Positions 9,447-17,283 of a stretch of DNA of 64,000 nt are shown here, one piece after another. Origin of the DNA: Candidatus Defluviilinea proxima (GTDB lineage: Bacteria; Chloroflexota; Anaerolineae; Anaerolineales; Villigracilaceae); contig JADKIW010000001.1 in the NCBI GenBank assembly GCA_016721115.1, positions 4,169,501 through 4,233,500 of the forward strand, in the 5' to 3' direction. The notes beneath the pieces are model-generated. The model was not told where the DNA came from and made no database searches. It saw nothing but the letters and a program-made list of their open reading frames with translations. Position 1 is the first letter of the stretch; every line of letters begins with the position of its first letter. A program made the translations under genes and the position numbers.

Positions 9447-9495
9447 AAGGAAATTACTCCTGTCAATATTGCAGGATTAGAAACAGGTTAGTTGT

Positions 9496-10128
9496 ATGCA
9501 GATTGAAAAGAAAAACAAAACAGACCGCCGTATCCAGCGCACGCGACAAGCACTCCGTGCCGCGTTGCTTGAACTCATCAAAGAAAAGGGATACGATGCC
9601 ATCTCCACCGAGGAGATCACAGAACACGCCAATGTGGGACGCGCCACGTTCTATCTCCATTATAAGGACAAGGAAGATCTTTTGCTCGAGGAGTTTAATG
9701 AAATGGCAAACGAAAGGGTGCAAACCCTTTCTGAGATTCCATTCTCAGACTGGTTCCCGATTCAGGAAAACGAAAGTATTTCAACTCGCCCTCTGTTGAT
9801 GGTCTTTCAACACATCAAGGATAACTCCGAACTCTATTACATCCTTTTGAAAAGCGCCAAGTCAAGCCGCATCGTTGAACGTATTCGCAAGATCAGTACA
9901 GAGGCGATCACCAAATTTGTGGAAGCCAAACTCAAGACCGATCCCCTCCCGGTCTTTTTCAATGTTCCTGTTGATTTCTTTGCCGCATACTTCAGCGGCG
10001 CCCTACTCAGCACTGTGGACTGGTGGCTGGATGAGGGGATGCACTACACCCCCGAAGAAGTAACAAAACTATTCCGAAGCCTTTTCTTCCAAGGTGCCAA
10101 AGAGACAATTGGCCTGTCTGCAAAATAA
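9496..10128 (+). CDS. TetR family transcriptional regulator
   Basis: 210 residues. The N-terminal TetR helix-turn-helix (about 10-60) contains the diagnostic stretch ISTEEITEHANVGRATFYLHY. The C-terminal ligand domain is helical and not assignable to a ligand. The gene is divergent from the ABC exporter/phosphorelay operon, which is the common arrangement for a local repressor released by the transported compound. AACAGG lies about nine bases upstream of the ATG. The predicted target is the exporter operon and probably its own promoter. Confidence 0.88.
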   Translation: MQIEKKNKTDRRIQRTRQALRAALLELIKEKGYDAISTEEITEHANVGRATFYLHYKDKEDLLLEEFNEMANERVQTLSEIPFSDWFPIQENESISTRPLLMVFQHIKDNSELYYILLKSAKSSRIVERIRKISTEAITKFVEAKLKTDPLPVFFNVPVDFFAAYFSGALLSTVDWWLDEGMHYTPEEVTKLFRSLFFQGAKETIGLSAK

Positions 10129-10130
10129 GA

Positions 10131-10550
10131 TCAGTTCAACTTTAGGCGGATGAATAACCTGCCACTCGCAGTACGAATAACATCATCCGCATTAGCATTT
10201 CCCTTTTCCATACGGATTCCCATCGGCTTCGCGGATTGCGGCACATGACGCAGATATTCATACATGCGCGTTTCTACTGCTTTTGCATCCAACTCAAGTT
10301 CTGCAAATGCAGTAACAGGTTTTCGCTTTAACAACAAACTTACTTCTGCCCCACCTTGTAAGTTGCGCCACCATTTGCGGTCACGGCTGGTGATCACCCA
10401 AAGATAACCACCTTCATGATAATACCCAACAGGCGTAGTGTATTTCTTTCCTGTTTTGCGCCCTGTCACAGTGAGCAACATAATGCCGTCGCTCAACATT
10501 CCATGCAACGGTGAACGCAGGACCCAACTCATAAAATCATTTCCTTTCAT
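10131..10550 (-). CDS. Deazaflavin (F420)-dependent nitroreductase/quinone reductase family protein
   Basis: 139 residues with the split-barrel pattern of the Ddn-like family: LLTVTGRKTGKKYTTPVGYY near the N terminus, then YLWVITSRDRKWWRNLQ. Family members reduce quinones or nitro compounds with F420H2, or simply bind flavin-like cofactors. F420 production by this organism cannot be judged from the window. The start codon overlaps the stop of the DUF998 gene by four bases (ATGA). It is the last gene of a four-gene TetR-controlled operon. The family call is firm; cofactor and substrate are open. Confidence 0.75.
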   Translation of the reverse strand: MKGNDFMSWVLRSPLHGMLSDGIMLLTVTGRKTGKKYTTPVGYYHEGGYLWVITSRDRKWWRNLQGGAEVSLLLKRKPVTAFAELELDAKAVETRMYEYLRHVPQSAKPMGIRMEKGNANADDVIRTASGRLFIRLKLN

Positions 10551-11143
10551 TTGACAATACCCTCCGATACAAGGATTCTTTCTTCGTACACTAACCAGGT
10601 CAGTCCCACCAAATAGAGAATGCGCTGGATGATACCTTTATCTAAAACGAGAACATGATTTTCCGCCAAGCCGAACAACCCTGAAATACCCCCAATCAAT
10701 AACAGAAAAACGAGACGAATCCGCCGCTCACGACTGGTGGAAACCGTCATAGTCTGCCAAAAGATTCCCAAGCTCATGGCAACCCCTGCAAGAGTAGCAA
10801 ACAGGGAATGTAGACTCGCTTCTTGAACAGAATATGAAATCGCGGGGTCAATAGATGCGGCACAGAAAATTCCAGACATTAGGATGGACAACCCATAAAT
10901 CGCGATGAAGAGTAAAAAATACAATTTATTATTCTGGCGAAAATAGGAATACACTCCTGCGGTCAGAATCAGTCCAAAACCAATGAAACCAGCCTGCATG
11001 ATCCATTTATAGACATGTCCCTGCGAGCCCAAGTCGCTGATCGTGTTTTGCTCCCAACGATAATTCAGTGGAGCAAAGAAATGAGCGATGACGATCACAA
11101 CAATAAAGAAGATCACCGCGATGAGAAAAGGTCTAGGTTTCAT
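10547..11143 (-). CDS. DUF998-like membrane protein
   Basis: 198 residues, about six hydrophobic segments and few charged residues between them. The N-terminal part FFAPLNYRWEQNTISDLGSQ resembles the DUF998 pattern, in which the first helix is followed by an NxISDLG motif. The function of the family is unknown. The gene starts one base after the stop of the NapH-like gene (11144) and overlaps the reductase gene downstream, so the four proteins are probably made together. A membrane partner for the ferredoxin/reductase pair is possible but not shown. Confidence 0.7.
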   Translation of the reverse strand: MKPRPFLIAVIFFIVVIVIAHFFAPLNYRWEQNTISDLGSQGHVYKWIMQAGFIGFGLILTAGVYSYFRQNNKLYFLLFIAIYGLSILMSGIFCAASIDPAISYSVQEASLHSLFATLAGVAMSLGIFWQTMTVSTSRERRIRLVFLLLIGGISGLFGLAENHVLVLDKGIIQRILYLVGLTWLVYEERILVSEGIVK

Positions 11144-12076
11144 CTACTTACCTGTCTCACGCAGTAATTCCTTTCCACCCATATCAAAGCCAAAGGATAA
11201 CTTCAAAGCATCCTGCGAGCAGACGGTGATACACGTCTGGCAGAGACTGCATTCTGTGGAAAGCACACGCTGATTATTCAAAACATAGTCGCTGACTCGA
11301 ATATCCATGGGGCACATCTTTTCACAGGCATCACAGTCATTGCATTGGCCACTTCCTTGCCCGATCTTGATAAGCGAGAAACGCGATGTAACCTTCAATG
11401 GAACACTGACAGGACATACATATTTGCAAAAGGCACGATTGTCTTTGAGCGTATACGCCAGCACAATGCCTACGGTGTAATACAACAGGTTGCCGATGAT
11501 AAACCAAGTCACAGCCACAGATCCTGTTGCCCCTTCACGGAAACCAACTACGTAGAGAAGAAGCAAGACAATGCCAAGGCTGAGACCAAAGTGCAGATAG
11601 CGGATCCAGCCAAACCGACGTGGGAGGCGTCCGCTGGGACGTTTGAAAGGAAGCAAGTCCAACACCATCACTGTCCAGCAAGCCCATCCACACCACATCC
11701 GCCCAAATAGAAGAGGGCCCACAATCTTGGCGATCATGTAATGGATAACGCCCATCTGGACCACGCCTGTGAGCAAGCCAAAGATAGCACCTTCGATTTG
11801 CACGTTCTCACGCCCCATAAAGATCGCAAACCCAACAAGGAAGAGTCCGACGAGAAATAGCGTAAGGCGACGCCCCACAGGTTTTTGTTTTTTGGGAAGC
11901 GCGGCATACAATCCGAGTCCAATCCCGAGCGATGTGCCAATGTACCCAAACATAATAAGAGGTTGGATGTATCCAGATGCAGTGAAGCCCCAAATAGCAA
12001 CACCCCAAAACGCCAGCATGACCACGGCTGGCACGATCAGATTTTTAAATTGAAGGTCAAGTTTTGTAGTTAACAT
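11144..12076 (-). CDS. NapH/CcoG-like membrane polyferredoxin
   Basis: 310 residues. Several membrane helices (about 12-110 and 165-215) are interrupted by MWCGWACW, the cysteine pair typical of the NapH/RdxA membrane family, and later by FCKYVCPV. The C terminus carries two 4Fe-4S sites: CNDCDACEKMCP and CSLCQTCITVC. Such proteins pass electrons from the quinone pool or a membrane donor to a soluble acceptor. Here the acceptor may be the Ddn-like reductase of the same operon, which is an inference. The gene begins 11 nt after the TetR gene ends and abuts the DUF998 gene. Confidence 0.85.
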   Translation of the reverse strand: MLTTKLDLQFKNLIVPAVVMLAFWGVAIWGFTASGYIQPLIMFGYIGTSLGIGLGLYAALPKKQKPVGRRLTLFLVGLFLVGFAIFMGRENVQIEGAIFGLLTGVVQMGVIHYMIAKIVGPLLFGRMWCGWACWTVMVLDLLPFKRPSGRLPRRFGWIRYLHFGLSLGIVLLLLYVVGFREGATGSVAVTWFIIGNLLYYTVGIVLAYTLKDNRAFCKYVCPVSVPLKVTSRFSLIKIGQGSGQCNDCDACEKMCPMDIRVSDYVLNNQRVLSTECSLCQTCITVCSQDALKLSFGFDMGGKELLRETGK

Positions 12077-12087
12077 TCTGTCTCACC

Positions 12088-12780
12088 TTATTCGAGCCCT
12101 AACACTCGAATTGTTTTTTCGATCTCGACATCTATAAACGTTTCGACCTGATCACCCAAAAAGCCTGTGAGGTACCCATAGATGAATAGAGAGGTCATTC
12201 CATGCATCATGCTCCATGCATACAATGCCAGATGTGTAACAAGTGGGACGTAAGGTAACCCCATCTTCTTCAACGCATCATACTGGGACTTGAGGCTGGT
12301 CGGTAATCGAAGAGTAGCCAACTCCCCTGTGATTTTCCCTGCTTTATACGCTTCACCGATAACACCCTGTAGAGCGAGAAAGCTCCTCTGAGCTGATTCT
12401 CCAAGCTCAGGAGCAAATTGATATCCTGGTACCGGGGTGCCAAAAAGGAAGAGATATTTCTGCGGGTTATCTGCCGCCCACTGAAAGTAGGCTTTGCTAA
12501 TGGCACGGAAACTCCCGACATGGTCGTTCTTATCGTATTCATTACGAGCACTTTCCAATGCATCACCAAAGGAAATGAAAGCATCCATCAACAATGCAGT
12601 GACCAAGGCGTCACGGTCTTTGTAATAGCGATACAACCCGGGGGCTGTCATCCCCATTTCACGCGCGATTGCACGTAAGGAAAGAGAGGCCGCTCCCTGC
12701 TCAGCCACCTGTTTCCACGCCGTGGATTTGATCTCATCAATCGTCTCTGTTCGGATTCGTTCTCTTCGGGTTTGTGTCAT
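12088..12780 (-). CDS. TetR family transcriptional regulator (WHG-domain type)
   Basis: 230 residues. An N-terminal TetR HTH (about 10-60; LRAIAREMGMTAPGLYRYYKDRDAL) precedes a C-terminal helical domain with a late WSMMHGMTSL motif, which resembles the TetR_C_13/WHG group. It is the first gene of the minus-strand operon with NapH, DUF998 and Ddn-like genes. A strong inverted repeat lies 13-54 bases upstream of its start, so autoregulation together with the operon is likely. The inducer is unknown. Confidence 0.88.
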   Translation of the reverse strand: MTQTRRERIRTETIDEIKSTAWKQVAEQGAASLSLRAIAREMGMTAPGLYRYYKDRDALVTALLMDAFISFGDALESARNEYDKNDHVGSFRAISKAYFQWAADNPQKYLFLFGTPVPGYQFAPELGESAQRSFLALQGVIGEAYKAGKITGELATLRLPTSLKSQYDALKKMGLPYVPLVTHLALYAWSMMHGMTSLFIYGYLTGFLGDQVETFIDVEIEKTIRVLGLE

Positions 12781-12792
12781 CGTCAGCTCGCT

Positions 12793-12834
12793 TTTTGTTT
12801 ACAGTGTTTACATTTTATATCTATGTAAACAAAA
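12793..12834. promoter_or_regulatory. Probable TetR operator (three TGTTTACA half-sites)
   Basis: A perfect 11-base inverted repeat pairs TTTTGTTTACA (12793-12803) with TGTAAACAAAA (12824-12834) just upstream of the TetR gene. A further half-site, TGTTTACA, sits in direct orientation at 12805-12812. Three copies of one 8-mer within 42 bases point to cooperative binding, most likely by the adjacent TetR protein. The site would overlap the promoter of the TetR-NapH-DUF998-Ddn operon. Confidence 0.65.
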
Positions 12835-13012
12835 TGTCAAGAGGCGTCAACGCGCGGAGCATGCTCACATGTGTATTGATAAGTCAACAAGCCTTTGATC
12901 TCTATTGGACATCCCTGCTCTTTTATTGCCGTACGTAAATCAAGGAGATAAATCACGGGTCAAAAACCATGTGAAAGACTATAATAAAGTAACCCATTTT
13001 CGGAGGCTATCC

Positions 13013-13639
13013 ATGTCGAACGTTTACGAATCAAAGCACCCGCTCGTCAAGCACAAACTCTCCCGATTAAGAGACATCAAAACCGAACCCAAGAAATTCC
13101 GTGAACTGGTGCGTGAGATCGCCGCATTGCTCGCCTATGAAGCGACCGCTGACCTTGCCACTATGCCACGTGAGCTGGAAACTCCCCTCGCCAAAATGAC
13201 GGGTCAGGAACTTCAAGAGAAAATCGGACTTGTCCCGATCCTACGCGCAGGACTGGGATTAGTAGAAGGCTTCTGGGAATTAATGCCCAGTGCGGAAGTC
13301 TGGCACATCGGCTTGTATCGTGACGAACATACTCTGCGACCCGTTGAATACTACAATAAACTTCCCACTGAACCAACTGTTTCTGTTTGTCTCATTCTTG
13401 ATCCCATGCTTGCGACAGGTGGCTCTGCTACAGCAACAGCGGAAGTGCTGAAAAAATGGGGCGTGAAAAAGATCAAGTTCGTCGGTCTCATCGCCGCGCC
13501 GGAAGGAATCAAAGCGATGCAAGATCAACATCCTGATATCCCGATCCACATCGCTGCCATTGACGAACGTTTGAATGAGCGAGCCTATATCGTGCCAGGG
13601 CTTGGCGATGCTGGAGACAGACAGTTCGGAACAGGATAA
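13013..13639 (+). CDS. upp: Uracil phosphoribosyltransferase
   Basis: 208 residues. The protein converts uracil and PRPP to UMP in pyrimidine salvage. Visible family marks are the N-terminal HPLVKHKLSRLRD, the active-site stretch VPILRAGLGLVEG, the PRPP loop DPMLATGGSATATAEVL and the C-terminal uracil-binding region YIVPGLGDAGDRQFGT. The open frame extends upstream to 12905. The ATG at 13013 is the real start because it has CGGAGG six bases before it and matches family N termini. It is followed seven bases later by a DUF5680 gene. Confidence 0.96.
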   Translation: MSNVYESKHPLVKHKLSRLRDIKTEPKKFRELVREIAALLAYEATADLATMPRELETPLAKMTGQELQEKIGLVPILRAGLGLVEGFWELMPSAEVWHIGLYRDEHTLRPVEYYNKLPTEPTVSVCLILDPMLATGGSATATAEVLKKWGVKKIKFVGLIAAPEGIKAMQDQHPDIPIHIAAIDERLNERAYIVPGLGDAGDRQFGTG

Positions 13640-13645
13640 GCCAAC

Positions 13646-14113
13646 ATGTCGGTCAACATTGACGAATTAAATGCGTTCATCGTCCGAGCCAAAGCGGCAA
13701 CGTATGTAGGGAGTGGAGAACACGCAAAGTCCTCTCGACCTGGCTCACACGACCTACACTTCACAGACGGCAAATGGTCATATCTCGACAGCTACTTCGG
13801 CGGGACAGATTTCATCGGCGAGGAAGTGGTGTACTTTGATGACAAACCCGTCTGGGCGATGAACTATTACGGCTACATCTTGCGTGATGACCTGCTCACT
13901 GCCGCACAGGCTGGGCAAATGATCAAAGCCAGCCTCTCACGTATGTACAAGGAAGGTCGCTTTTTGGGTGGCTTTACACACAGTGAAGATGGCTTGACCT
14001 ATGTGGACACAAGTGACGGCACCGCAGATCATTTTCACGGACGGGAAATCATCCGTCGCGGAGAAGAGATCGCTTATGAATTGGTGTATCACGGTGGGTT
14101 GATCAAGGATTGA
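13646..14113 (+). CDS. DUF5680 domain protein
   Basis: 155 residues. The pattern GSHDLHFTDGKWSYLDSYFG, then FIGEEVVY and WAMNYYGYIL, matches DUF5680. This small domain of unknown function is often found alone or behind an HTH domain. No signal peptide or membrane segment is present. It starts seven bases after upp ends and is probably cotranscribed. No function can be assigned. Confidence 0.75.
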   Translation: MSVNIDELNAFIVRAKAATYVGSGEHAKSSRPGSHDLHFTDGKWSYLDSYFGGTDFIGEEVVYFDDKPVWAMNYYGYILRDDLLTAAQAGQMIKASLSRMYKEGRFLGGFTHSEDGLTYVDTSDGTADHFHGREIIRRGEEIAYELVYHGGLIKD

Positions 14114-14157
14114 GACGATCAGCGTTTAATCGTTAGCAAGTAACAAAGGAAACACGT

Positions 14158-14484
14158 ATGGCATACAATGAAAAACTTGCAGAACAAATGCGAGCCGCGT
14201 TTGGCGAAATTCCATTTGTCGAAAAGAAAATGTTTGGCGGTATTGGCTTTTTGATTCAGGGAAATCTGGCATGCGGTATCTATAAGGAAAACATGATCGT
14301 ACGTGTAGGGCCAGAAAAGCGCGACAAACTCCTAAAGAAGCCACACACCAGTCTTTTCGACATTACAGGCAGGCCGATGAGAGGCTGGTTGATGGTCGAG
14401 CCTGATGGATGTAAAACTGCAAAACAAGTCAGCACATGGGTCAAAGAAGGTATCGAGTTTGCATTGACCCTCCCAGCGAAATAA
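14158..14484 (+). CDS. TfoX/Sxy N-terminal domain protein
   Basis: 108 residues consisting only of the TfoX N-terminal domain: VEKKMFGGIGFLIQGNLACGI, then MIVRVGP and the late RPMRGWLMVEP. In gammaproteobacteria full-length Sxy/TfoX controls competence. Short one-domain forms like this occur widely and their role is unknown. AAAGGAAAC lies about seven bases upstream of the ATG. The gene ends 10 bases before a strong bidirectional terminator and closes the upp-DUF5680 gene group. Confidence 0.85.
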   Translation: MAYNEKLAEQMRAAFGEIPFVEKKMFGGIGFLIQGNLACGIYKENMIVRVGPEKRDKLLKKPHTSLFDITGRPMRGWLMVEPDGCKTAKQVSTWVKEGIEFALTLPAK

Positions 14485-14494
14485 AAGGACAACC

Positions 14495-14533
14495 AAAGGT
14501 GACGGTCATTTCGTAAATGACCGTCACCTTTTT
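14495..14533 (+). terminator. Strong intrinsic terminator
   Basis: A 17-base perfect stem, AAAGGTGACGGTCATTT (14495-14511) with its complement (14514-14530), has a tiny loop and is followed by a T run. It lies just after the TfoX-like gene and ends only eight bases before the ATG of the alcohol dehydrogenase gene. Confidence 0.9.
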
Positions 14534-14541
14534 GATAGTTT

Positions 14542-15588
14542 ATGAAAGTCATGCTTCTGCGAGAGATTATGTCTCTCAACAATAACCCGACTCCACTTTC
14601 GTTCGAGGAAATGGAAGAACCGAAACTCAACGAAGGCGAAGTTTTGATTCGCGTCACTCGATGCGGAGTGTGTCACACGGAGTTGGATGAGATCGAAGGG
14701 CGAACCCCGCCTCCCCATTTGCCTGTGGTGTTGGGGCATCAAATTGTTGGAGTTGTGGAATCAGCTACCTTGCTGGCGGAAGAACAGGAGCAAACTTCCT
14801 CTATCCAAAAAGGACAACGCGTGGGCGTGGCGTGGATCGCGTCTGCTTGTGGACATTGCAAACACTGTCTCGCGGGAAACGAGAATTTATGTAGTGAATT
14901 CAAAGCGACGGGACGTGACGTCAACGGCGGATATGCCGAGTACATGAAAGCCCGTTCGGAGTTCGTTTATCCGATTCCCGATACGATTTCGGATTCAGAG
15001 GCAGCGCCGTTATTGTGCGCAGGCGCCATTGGATATCGGTCACTGCGACTGAGTAATATCCAAGATGGACAGAACCTCGGCCTGATGGGATTTGGTGGGT
15101 CGAATCATTTGGTGTTGAAGATGACAAAGCACAAGTATCCGAATGCAAAGATATTTGTGTTTAGCAGAAATAAATCGGAACAAGAATTCGCTTTATCGCT
15201 CGGAGCAGATTGGGCGGGAGGCATCGAGCAGAGTCCGCATGAGGCGTTGGATGCGGTCATTGATACCACACCAGTTTGGGGTCCAGTAAGTGAAGCGTTG
15301 AAACGTTTGGGAGCAGGCGGAAGATTGGTCGTGAATGCGATCCGTAAAGAGGAAACGGACAAGGATGTATTCCTAAAAATGGATTATCCTTCACAGCTGT
15401 GGATGGAAAAAGAAATTAAGAGCGTGGCAAATGTGACGAGGCAGGATGTACGTGAGTTCCTGCAATTGGCGGCGGAGGCGAAGATCAAACCTGAATATCA
15501 AGAGTATGAATTGAGAGATGCGAATCGGGCGTTGATGGAAATGAAACAAGGCAAAATACGCGGCGCGAAAGTGCTGAAAATTCAATGA
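14542..15588 (+). CDS. Zinc-dependent alcohol dehydrogenase (MDR superfamily)
   Basis: 348 residues. The catalytic zinc site shows in RCGVCHTELDEIEG and LGHQIVG. The structural zinc site has four Cys in CGHCKHCLAGNENLC. A Rossmann segment follows at about 175-290, although its glycine motif is modified (GLMGFGGSNHLVLKM). LLCAGAIGYRSLR before the Rossmann fold is typical of the AdhA/Adh-like branch. It oxidises alcohols or reduces aldehydes with NAD(P); the substrate is unknown. The ATG at 14542 fits family N termini (MKxMxLRE) but has no clear ribosome site and sits just behind a terminator. The amidase gene follows nine bases later. Confidence 0.88.
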   Translation: MKVMLLREIMSLNNNPTPLSFEEMEEPKLNEGEVLIRVTRCGVCHTELDEIEGRTPPPHLPVVLGHQIVGVVESATLLAEEQEQTSSIQKGQRVGVAWIASACGHCKHCLAGNENLCSEFKATGRDVNGGYAEYMKARSEFVYPIPDTISDSEAAPLLCAGAIGYRSLRLSNIQDGQNLGLMGFGGSNHLVLKMTKHKYPNAKIFVFSRNKSEQEFALSLGADWAGGIEQSPHEALDAVIDTTPVWGPVSEALKRLGAGGRLVVNAIRKEETDKDVFLKMDYPSQLWMEKEIKSVANVTRQDVREFLQLAAEAKIKPEYQEYELRDANRALMEMKQGKIRGAKVLKIQ

Positions 15589-15597
15589 GGTGAAAAC

Positions 15598-17280
15598 ATG
15601 GATGCATATGATCTAAAGTCGGTGAAGATGCCTTATCTGGCAGGTGTGGCATTGAAGTTATTTGTGTCGGCAGTGGAGGGACCGTTGAAGAGTTTGCTCA
15701 TACCGAGCCTATTCGACAGCGCGGGCGTGAATTGGTTGCGTAAGCAACGATTTGAAGAAGCGACCACAAATCATCCGATCCATTTCACGGGGACGATACA
15801 AGAGAAAGCTACAGCCGTGGCGACTAGTGAATTGCCAAGCAAACCAAGCGTCACAAAAGGGTTTCATTTCACGAGTATCTTTGATGTTGCCCAAGCCTAT
15901 CGTGACGGATCAACCACCCCTGAAGAAGTTGCGAAGAAGGTTTTGGAATCCATCGAAGCAAGCAACAAGCATGATCCGTCACTAAATGCGTTCATCGCTA
16001 TTCGACGTGATGATGTTATGAGACAGGCAGCCGAAGCCACAGAGCGCATCAAAAAGAAAAAACCATTGAGCATCTTCGATGGGGTGCCCGTTGCGATCAA
16101 AGACGAACTGGATGTAACAGGTTACCCCACAACCTCAGGCACATCATTCTTGAAAAAAGTTGCCGATACAGATGCAACTGTTGTAGCGCGTCTGCGAAGT
16201 GTGGGTGCAGTGATTATCGGCAAGACAAATATGCACGAGATCGGTATCGGCGTGACCGGGCTCAACTCACAGCACGGCACCCCGCGCAATCCATACAATA
16301 CGGGCCACTACACGGGCGGTAGTTCAAGCGGTTCTGCCACCGCGGTCGCATCGGGACTTGTGCCCATCGCTATTGGCGCAGACGGCGGCGGCTCGATCCG
16401 AGTCCCAGCGGCATTTTGTGGATTGGTCGGACTCATGTCCACCTACGGACGCGTGAGCGAACACGGCGCCATGCCTCTCGATTGGAGCGTCGCTCATATC
16501 GGACCATTGGCTGGTTCAGCAACCGATGCGGCACTCACCTACGCTCTGATCGCTGGCGCTGATCCCAACGATCCTATCTCACTGCATCAACCCACTCCCA
16601 CTCTCAAAGGCTGGGACAACTTAAAACTCAAAGGCTTGAAACTTGGCGTGTACTGGAAATGGCTCCGTCACGCTGACCCCGAAGTGGTGGCCGCGTGTGA
16701 AGCCATGTTGAAACACTATGAATCAATGGGATGTGAAATTCACGAAGTCACCATTCCCAATCTCGAAGCAAATCGCATCGCTCATCTCGTCACGATCACA
16801 AGCGAAATGGCACAAGCAATGGACTCTGTCTATGACAACGCACATCGTTTCAAAGAACATGGGCTGGATACCCGCATGAACCTTGCGCTCGCACGCCAAT
16901 TCACTTCCACCGATTATGTTCTCGCACAACGAGTCCGCACCCGCATGATGAATCACTTCCACGAAGCCTTCCAACAAGTGGATATGATCATCACACCCAC
17001 CACCGCCATCGCCGCCCCACCGATCAAACAAGGCGCACTACCCGATGGCGATTCCGACCTCACTGTACTAACAGAGATCATGCGCTTCGTCACCACCGCC
17101 AATATGACGGGTCATCCCGCCATCACCTTCCCGGTCGGCTACACTCAAAAAGGACTGCCCATCGGCATGCAAGCCATCGGCCGCCCGTGGGATGAGGCTA
17201 CCTTGTTGCGCATGGCACTCGCCGCCGAACAGGTTATCGAACGCAAAGCTCCGCAGGTGTATTACAACTTGTTGGATTAA
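15598..17280 (+). CDS. Amidase signature family protein
   Basis: 560 residues with the Ser-cisSer-Lys triad region: Lys in PVAIKDELDVTGYPTTSG, and the serine-rich loop HYTGGSSSGSATAVASG followed by GADGGGSIRVPAA. The closing part, HPAITFPVGYTQKGLPIGMQ, also fits amidases. Members hydrolyse amides such as fatty acid amides, acylated amines or Glu-tRNA intermediates. GatA is unlikely because GatB/C are absent and the protein has an extra N-terminal section of about 80 residues. It is tightly spaced between the alcohol dehydrogenase and the methyltransferase genes on the same strand. Confidence 0.9.
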   Translation: MDAYDLKSVKMPYLAGVALKLFVSAVEGPLKSLLIPSLFDSAGVNWLRKQRFEEATTNHPIHFTGTIQEKATAVATSELPSKPSVTKGFHFTSIFDVAQAYRDGSTTPEEVAKKVLESIEASNKHDPSLNAFIAIRRDDVMRQAAEATERIKKKKPLSIFDGVPVAIKDELDVTGYPTTSGTSFLKKVADTDATVVARLRSVGAVIIGKTNMHEIGIGVTGLNSQHGTPRNPYNTGHYTGGSSSGSATAVASGLVPIAIGADGGGSIRVPAAFCGLVGLMSTYGRVSEHGAMPLDWSVAHIGPLAGSATDAALTYALIAGADPNDPISLHQPTPTLKGWDNLKLKGLKLGVYWKWLRHADPEVVAACEAMLKHYESMGCEIHEVTIPNLEANRIAHLVTITSEMAQAMDSVYDNAHRFKEHGLDTRMNLALARQFTSTDYVLAQRVRTRMMNHFHEAFQQVDMIITPTTAIAAPPIKQGALPDGDSDLTVLTEIMRFVTTANMTGHPAITFPVGYTQKGLPIGMQAIGRPWDEATLLRMALAAEQVIERKAPQVYYNLLD

Positions 17281-17283
17281 TTC

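Noticed and set aside
11088..11273. Plus-strand reading frames over the NapH/DUF998 junction
   Set aside because: They are shadows of two well-supported minus-strand genes.
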